DNA of 64,000 nucleotides from Rhypophila decipiens (Eukaryota > Ascomycota > Sordariomycetes > Sordariales > Naviculisporaceae). The notes beneath the pieces were generated by a model. The model did not search any database and had not been told where the DNA came from. It worked only from the letters and a program-made list of their open reading frames with translations. The first letter of the stretch is position 1. Each line of letters begins with the position of its first letter. The stretch lies in the NCBI GenBank assembly GCA_033297075.1, contig MU858208.1:1-64000 (forward strand), given 5' to 3'. A program made the translations under genes and the position numbers. Below, piece by piece: positions 59,216-64,000 of this stretch.

Positions 59216-62200
59216 TCACCTCATTGGCCCCCCCAGCATCGTCCCCCTAACAACCCCAGCCGCCTTGACCATCTTGACAGCCCTCATAGAAGGCAGCGTA
59301 TTCCTCCGCCCAGGCATCCGTCCCACCTCGACGCAAATCAGCCGAATGAGATCCTGGTTCGTCCAGTAGCTCGTATGCGCACTCAACATATTCAGATACT
59401 GAATCTCAAGGGGTCCCCCGCCCGAGCGCAGGTAATAATCCAGCTGTCCGTTGTCATTGAGCAGGAAGGCCTTCTTCTCTGCAATTTCCTCGCGCGTGAA
59501 GTCGTGAATCTCCAGTTCCATTTGTGAAGGGAGACGAGCCAACTCGGCCGGTTTTGCCATGTTCCCCCCGGTGGCGTGTGCATCGTCGGTGGACGCACCG
59601 GCAGAGGAGGAGCCTGCAGGGTAACCCGCGATTCCACGGACAGCGTTGCCGACGGATTTAAAGAACGAGGTTGTCGTGCTGGGCACATAGGCTGTCTTGA
59701 GACTAGCCGCGTAGACAGGGTCGATGGTCCCGGTCAAGAGGTATGCGATGGGATCCTCTTTGGCCAGGATATTGTAGATATTGTCCACGGGGATGCACCC
59801 AAAGAGGCCGACATCGCCCACGACGTCCTTAGCAACAGTATCCGCGGGGTCAGCGCCGGGCTTCATGTGCCCTCGCCTCGGTACGAGTCCACCTCGCTCC
59901 AGCAGCAGAAAGAATCCGGCCGGGCTTCCGAGAAGAAACAGGTTGGTGGTGTTAAACTCAAAGTGCCGGACCTCGGGGATCTGACACGAAAGGTCAAGTC
60001 GCGGAACCCGAGTAGGCTGGTGGGAAAGGACCTCGATAGCCATGGCACTTCCGAGCGAGTGGCCGATCAAATGAACACGGCCCTTCTCCGAAAACCCTGG
60101 GTTATTCCGACACCACAGCCGATACACGCGGTTTGCCTCGCCCACCAATGCGGCTATCATCTTGGGTTTATGGTGGGACATGTAAAAGGGAATGTCAAAC
60201 ATGACATCTGAAATCATGCTCCTCACAGCAGGGATGCTACCTGGTTCAATGTCCTTCAGGGTAAACCCGTCGGGTGCGTACGCCGCCTTGTCTTCCTCAT
60301 TCTTTGGACCGCCATCCTCCAGACTGAGCAGGTGCCTCCAGTTAACTGGGAGCACCATGATACCATTTTGGTTGCTCCGGAGAATCGATTTGACCTCGGG
60401 GTTCTCTAGTTCGACATTGACTGCCCTCCTGAAGGCATTTACAGCGTGGGTGAAGTGGAAGCTTTCAACCCGCTCGGCAAATTTCTGCCCAATGCCATGG
60501 GCAATCAATACCAGGTCAGTGACCTGGCCGCGCGCTACTTCCGATCGACATCCCGGACATACATCTTGGTCATGGTTGACAGAAGAAGCTTGTACCGAGC
60601 TGGCCTGGTTCTCTTTGGGCGGCAGCGGCTTCTTTTTCTCGTGGACACTCCGCCATGCTTTCCAGTCGAACCCCCGCACAACAGGAATACCTACCTTTAC
60701 TCCCTTCATGATCTTGGAAACAGGTTTTCTTCCATAGTAGGCCGACGGCTGCAGATTTGGCTTCAGCAAAAAGGCGTCAGCAGCGTTCTTGTATATAACG
60801 TGATAATTCGAATATGGGTTTGGCTTCGCCGGAGGACCAAACGGTTCGACTAGCGTGGGGCGAACAGGCGCCAGGGTTCCTTCAGCGGCAGCTTCACCCC
60901 GAAAACAGCGAGCGGCACAAAAGGGATCGCTGGATATCAAGGCCTCCGATGGTCCTGTGTCTTTTGTTTTGGAGCGGGGGTCTGTATGCTCCGGCCATAG
61001 GCAATGAGACACCTTTTCTTCGCCCAGGGGACCAACCTCGACTGCCGATCGGAGCTCATCGTTCCAGGTCTCAGTCCAGGGCCAGAGTGTCCGATAGCCA
61101 GCTTCGAGTTGATTTGCAACTGCTGGCTCTACTGGTGTCATCGTGTCCCTGAAACCAAAGGGGTTAGTTAAAGCACTCTCGCTCGATTTTCCTGGGGGTC
61201 AACTCACTTATAGAACCATGTGGCTCTTAGTACCACAGAAATATCATTGACCGGGGACCAATATATGGGTCGCATCTGGAGAATTGGTAAATGCACCGTG
61301 TGCAGCCGCGAGATGCCCACGGGAATCTCTACCAAATCTCCTCCAAGCTCGATAGCCTCGACCGGCGAGTGTGCCGTTATTCGAGGGCCCGTCTCAACCG
61401 CATCTGGAGACCTGCTTCTGCTTCCAGGCGAACTCCCGGGCCTTCTAGTACTCGACTCGACACGAGCAAACGGCTTCCTGGAGAGAGCGTCATCCAATAC
61501 TGGAGGCCTTGCGGGGATAACGGCACTCGTGGTAGTCGCAACTTTACCATCTGGCGAGGCAGCGAACGCAGTCATTTGACGAGCCCCGCTGGAGCTCCGC
61601 GTCCTACCGACACTGGCAGTGAGCTGCACAACTACAGGATTAGGGGCAGCCTCTGCTTCGGACGAACCAGCAGACGTAGGTCTCATACGGGTCAACAGGT
61701 CCATGACACCCTCCACAACACGCCCATGGTTCAAGCTTTGTTGTTTCCTCACAAGGCCACAAAACTCTCTGCGCAGTTCGGCCGAGGCGTCGAGCAGCAG
61801 CTCGGCACAGCATGGGGACGTGTCGCTGAGACCGGTAGCCGGGGGTAGCTGTCCCTCGCGGTCATGCTTTTCCCTGTGTTTAGCTGCAAGCTGAGCGATG
61901 ATGGCTGCCAGTTTCTGGGCATTCTCCTTGTCAAGTGATGGGCTCGAACTGCAACTCTTTTGGGCCTGCCTATGATTTCTCCGATCCCGATCAGACGAAA
62001 ACCGCAGCCAAGCTCGTTCTAAATCCGTGTTATCGCCTGGCGAGAATGGCCGTAACGGAAGCCTGGAGGCCTTGGTTTCCGAGCTTCCAACGATCGTTGC
62101 AGCAGAGAGGGGATCGTCGATCGGGATCGAGGAAGAGTAGAAGAACTGGGCCTTGAGGGGCGGTATACCCTCAGGGCCATCCGCAGATTCGAGAGGGGTC

Positions 62201-62271
62201 ACAGGGTTGAGGCGGCAGGAGGGCCCGAAAGTATGGCTTGTATCGGAAGACGAGTTGGACATTTTCAACAA
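59216..62271 (-). CDS. DDHD-domain phospholipase A1-like protein
   Basis: This is an intracellular phospholipase of the phosphatidic-acid-preferring PLA1 (DDHD) family; the yeast relative is Ddl1 (YOR022C). Exons 62271-61208 and 61148-59216 (59-base phase-2 intron with an AACTAAC branch site) encode 998 residues, joining ATWFYK to DTMTPVEP. The N-terminal 300 residues are Ser/Pro-rich, followed by a WWE-like segment (RPIYWSP...ATWFYK). The lipase part has HGIGQ (572-576) and the catalytic elbow GHSLG (717-721). The C-terminal DDHD region shows FLLGSPAGFF, KEDPIAYLL, DYYLRSGGGP and MLSAHTSYW, which hold the conserved Asp/His residues. Mammalian relatives act at Golgi and mitochondrial membranes; the location here is not readable. 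Confidence 0.92.
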
Positions 62272-63033
62272 TGAAGAATGCTACTGTGCTCCCAAATCAG
62301 CAAATGTTTAGAAGCCCCCCAACGCAAAGAATAAATGGCTATGTATAACATACGAATCGTCCTTGGATTCTATATGTGCCCTAGATTTCCTTGATCCTGA
62401 ACATATCAACGGTCTTGGAGGAAACTGCGAACAAGGCGGTCAAGCTCTTGGTGGTTGACAAATTGGAGTTAGAAGAAGGGAGTTGAAGAGCTTATGTCGC
62501 GGTAGGCAGTAGCAGGCGCAGATTGCACTTCAGGAGGCGACACATGATTTAGGCATACGCAAGCCTCGATTTGCAAAACGTATGTATCAGCTGGGTGCTC
62601 GGGAGCGTTGAAGTTTAAACAAGTGCATTGTTCTCCAGGGCGTTGTGCAGCCTTGGCTCCCTGTGGACGATGACGTGGTGCCCCTACTTGGTGGGCCCGG
62701 GAGCGTTCGCATTGGCCCCCCTATTACGAATAGGGCGCCAATGCGAACGCTCCCCGGCCCACCAAGTAATGGTGCCTGCCGGATGACAAGGTGTGCCTGT
62801 ATGGAAGCTTGGCGCCCGGGACAACATTGCACGTACGGTACATTGTATCGCGTATTGAAGAGTAAGTGATACGGAAATTCTGTGTACCGTACAATTGATA
62901 ACAATCTTGGCGCACCCGTGACAGCGTGTTAATGAACTGCAATCTCGACGCGACGCGAGTCGATCCCCGCCAAATATCGACATCGTCAGCCACGGTTTGC
63001 AATCAGCAAGAATTATTTGTCGCAAAAATCACG
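62272..63033. promoter_or_regulatory. Divergent intergenic region with large hairpin
   Basis: About 760 bases lie between divergent start codons. The region contains an 84-bp near-perfect inverted repeat at 62685-62768, described separately. Otherwise no coding sequence or clear promoter element is seen. Confidence 0.5.
62685..62768. repeat. 84-bp near-perfect palindrome
   Basis: Two arms of 40-41 bases face each other around a 3-base loop (ACG, 62726-62728). The left arm, 62685-62725, starts TACTTGGTGGG and ends CCCCCTATT. The right arm, 62729-62768, starts AATAGGG and ends CCCACCAAGTA. Pairing is interrupted only by one mismatch and a small mismatch/indel near the C-run. The arms are GC-rich, unlike the surrounding DNA. 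The element could extrude as a cruciform, fold as an RNA hairpin if transcribed, or be a remnant of a miniature inverted-repeat element. Its role is unknown. Confidence 0.92.
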
Positions 63034-64000
63034 ATGGCTCCAAGAAGGGAAATCTTGGACTCTGAAGACGAAGGTGATGATTTCGATTCACTCAATGAGG
63101 AAAACCACGACGATCAGAATGCCCAATTCACTCTCAACGGCGAGATTGGCGACCACGACAATGATGGCAATGAAGGGGACAAGATTCCTCCTTCCGACAA
63201 GACAACAAGCCATAGCACTGGCTCGACTGACCCGGCCTTCTTTCAGCGCATATACGACGAGCAACAAGCTGCCGCATTAGCTCAGGATATGGCTGACAGC
63301 CCCGCTCCCGGCGCAAGGCCGGCATCATCTGGAAATCTCACCTCCCCAGGAAGGCCGAAGCCGGTCCAGCCAGCTTCCAATGAAAAATCGGCATTGACCT
63401 CGGTCACGGATCCAGTTTCTGGCAGCCGGAAGACCAAGAAGCCCAGGCTGAGCAGCAAGGAGGTGGTTGGCTTGACCCAGCTCACTACCCCTAGGAAGGG
63501 AAATGCAGCGGCAGAGGTTGACCCCTGGGAGATGCCTGACAGCCCTGCTCAGCCAACTCGGGCGATGGAAAGTGCATCAACGTCCAGCAGGCGGATCACG
63601 AAGTCATCCGAGAAGCGCCGACGATCTGATCAACAATCGAGCCTTGATCTTGAGCCAGAAGTGGGAGGCATCGACCCTTACGAATTCCCAAGCACAGCCG
63701 ATGCCTCGCCTATGCGGCCACTCAAGAGAAAAAAGCGCAACCTCAAATCCAGCTCAGCTCAAGAAAGTGGTTCATCCGAGGCTATGCGATATACGGCCGA
63801 CCTTGGCTCGGGTAACCAGCCAACACAAGCGACTTCTGACAATATCAATGCCCCGGAATCATCCTTGCCGCCTACCTTGCCAGCCATGTACATCGCCCCC
63901 AGAGTCCTAACAGAGAGTCAGAAGCAGCAATACCAGAGAGTGACCGTCTCCTCACAACATGAGCAACAAGAGAACGGAGTTTACCAGAACGATAATGTGT
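63034..64000 (+). CDS. Acidic/Ser-rich, probably nuclear protein (partial, 3' end missing)
   Basis: An open frame of 322 codons starts with ATGGCTCCAAGAAGG and continues past the window edge without a stop. I do not recognise the family. The start MAPRREILDSEDEGDDFDSL is acidic and resembles many nuclear proteins. Ser/Pro/Lys-rich disordered sequence follows, with basic clusters such as SRKTKKPRL and LKRKKRN that could be nuclear localisation signals. Two related short motifs occur, VDPWEMPDSP and IDPYEFPST, of the form [VI]-D-P-[WY]-E-[MF]-P, perhaps repeated docking peptides. No catalytic domain is visible in this part; it may lie beyond the edge. The gene is divergent from the DDHD gene. 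Confidence 0.75.
   Translation, partial: MAPRREILDSEDEGDDFDSLNEENHDDQNAQFTLNGEIGDHDNDGNEGDKIPPSDKTTSHSTGSTDPAFFQRIYDEQQAAALAQDMADSPAPGARPASSGNLTSPGRPKPVQPASNEKSALTSVTDPVSGSRKTKKPRLSSKEVVGLTQLTTPRKGNAAAEVDPWEMPDSPAQPTRAMESASTSSRRITKSSEKRRRSDQQSSLDLEPEVGGIDPYEFPSTADASPMRPLKRKKRNLKSSSAQESGSSEAMRYTADLGSGNQPTQATSDNINAPESSLPPTLPAMYIAPRVLTESQKQQYQRVTVSSQHEQQENGVYQNDNV

Overview
The window looks like nuclear DNA of a filamentous ascomycete, probably a Sordariomycete. The genes carry short introns (52-129 bases) with GT...AG ends and CTAAC/CTGAC-like branch sites. The proteins are closest in my memory to Neurospora/Chaetomium/Fusarium-type sequences. There are no operons, and genes lie in both orientations with fungal-length spacers. 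I see no rRNA gene, complete tRNA, CRISPR array, or intact transposon. All exon boundaries were derived by hand from splice sites and reading phase.

Left arm (1-23.8 kb, gene-dense). A RAT1/XRN2-type nuclear exoribonuclease (-) is divergent from a USO1/p115 vesicle tether (+). A PRMT3-type arginine methyltransferase (+) follows. Then come a serine/threonine-rich single-pass membrane protein (-), a secreted and membrane-anchored histidine-phosphatase-like protein (+), an F-box protein with an 18-bp coding minisatellite (-), an MCH1-like MFS transporter (+), and a small six-cysteine secreted protein (+).

Middle (23.8-50.6 kb, gene-poor). About 25 kb holds only one gene I can support. It encodes a C2H2 zinc-finger transcription factor (-) resembling fungal developmental regulators of the FlbC type, with about 10 kb and 15.5 kb of apparently non-coding DNA on its two sides.

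Right arm (50.6-64 kb, gene-dense). A RAD3/XPD helicase of TFIIH (+) is convergent with an NRAMP metal transporter (-). The NRAMP gene is divergent from a sodium/calcium-exchanger-family protein (+), which is convergent with a DDHD-domain phospholipase (-). A final acidic, probably nuclear protein (+) runs off the end of the window.

Most genes are conserved housekeeping functions: RNA processing, transport, DNA repair and transcription, and lipid and metal handling. No dedicated gene cluster or defence system is evident. The most unusual items are an 84-bp near-perfect hairpin in the last divergent promoter region, a cluster of short perfect hairpins at the left edge, the large gene desert around the zinc-finger gene, and loss or change of key motif residues in the NRAMP, PRMT3, phosphatase-like and exchanger proteins.
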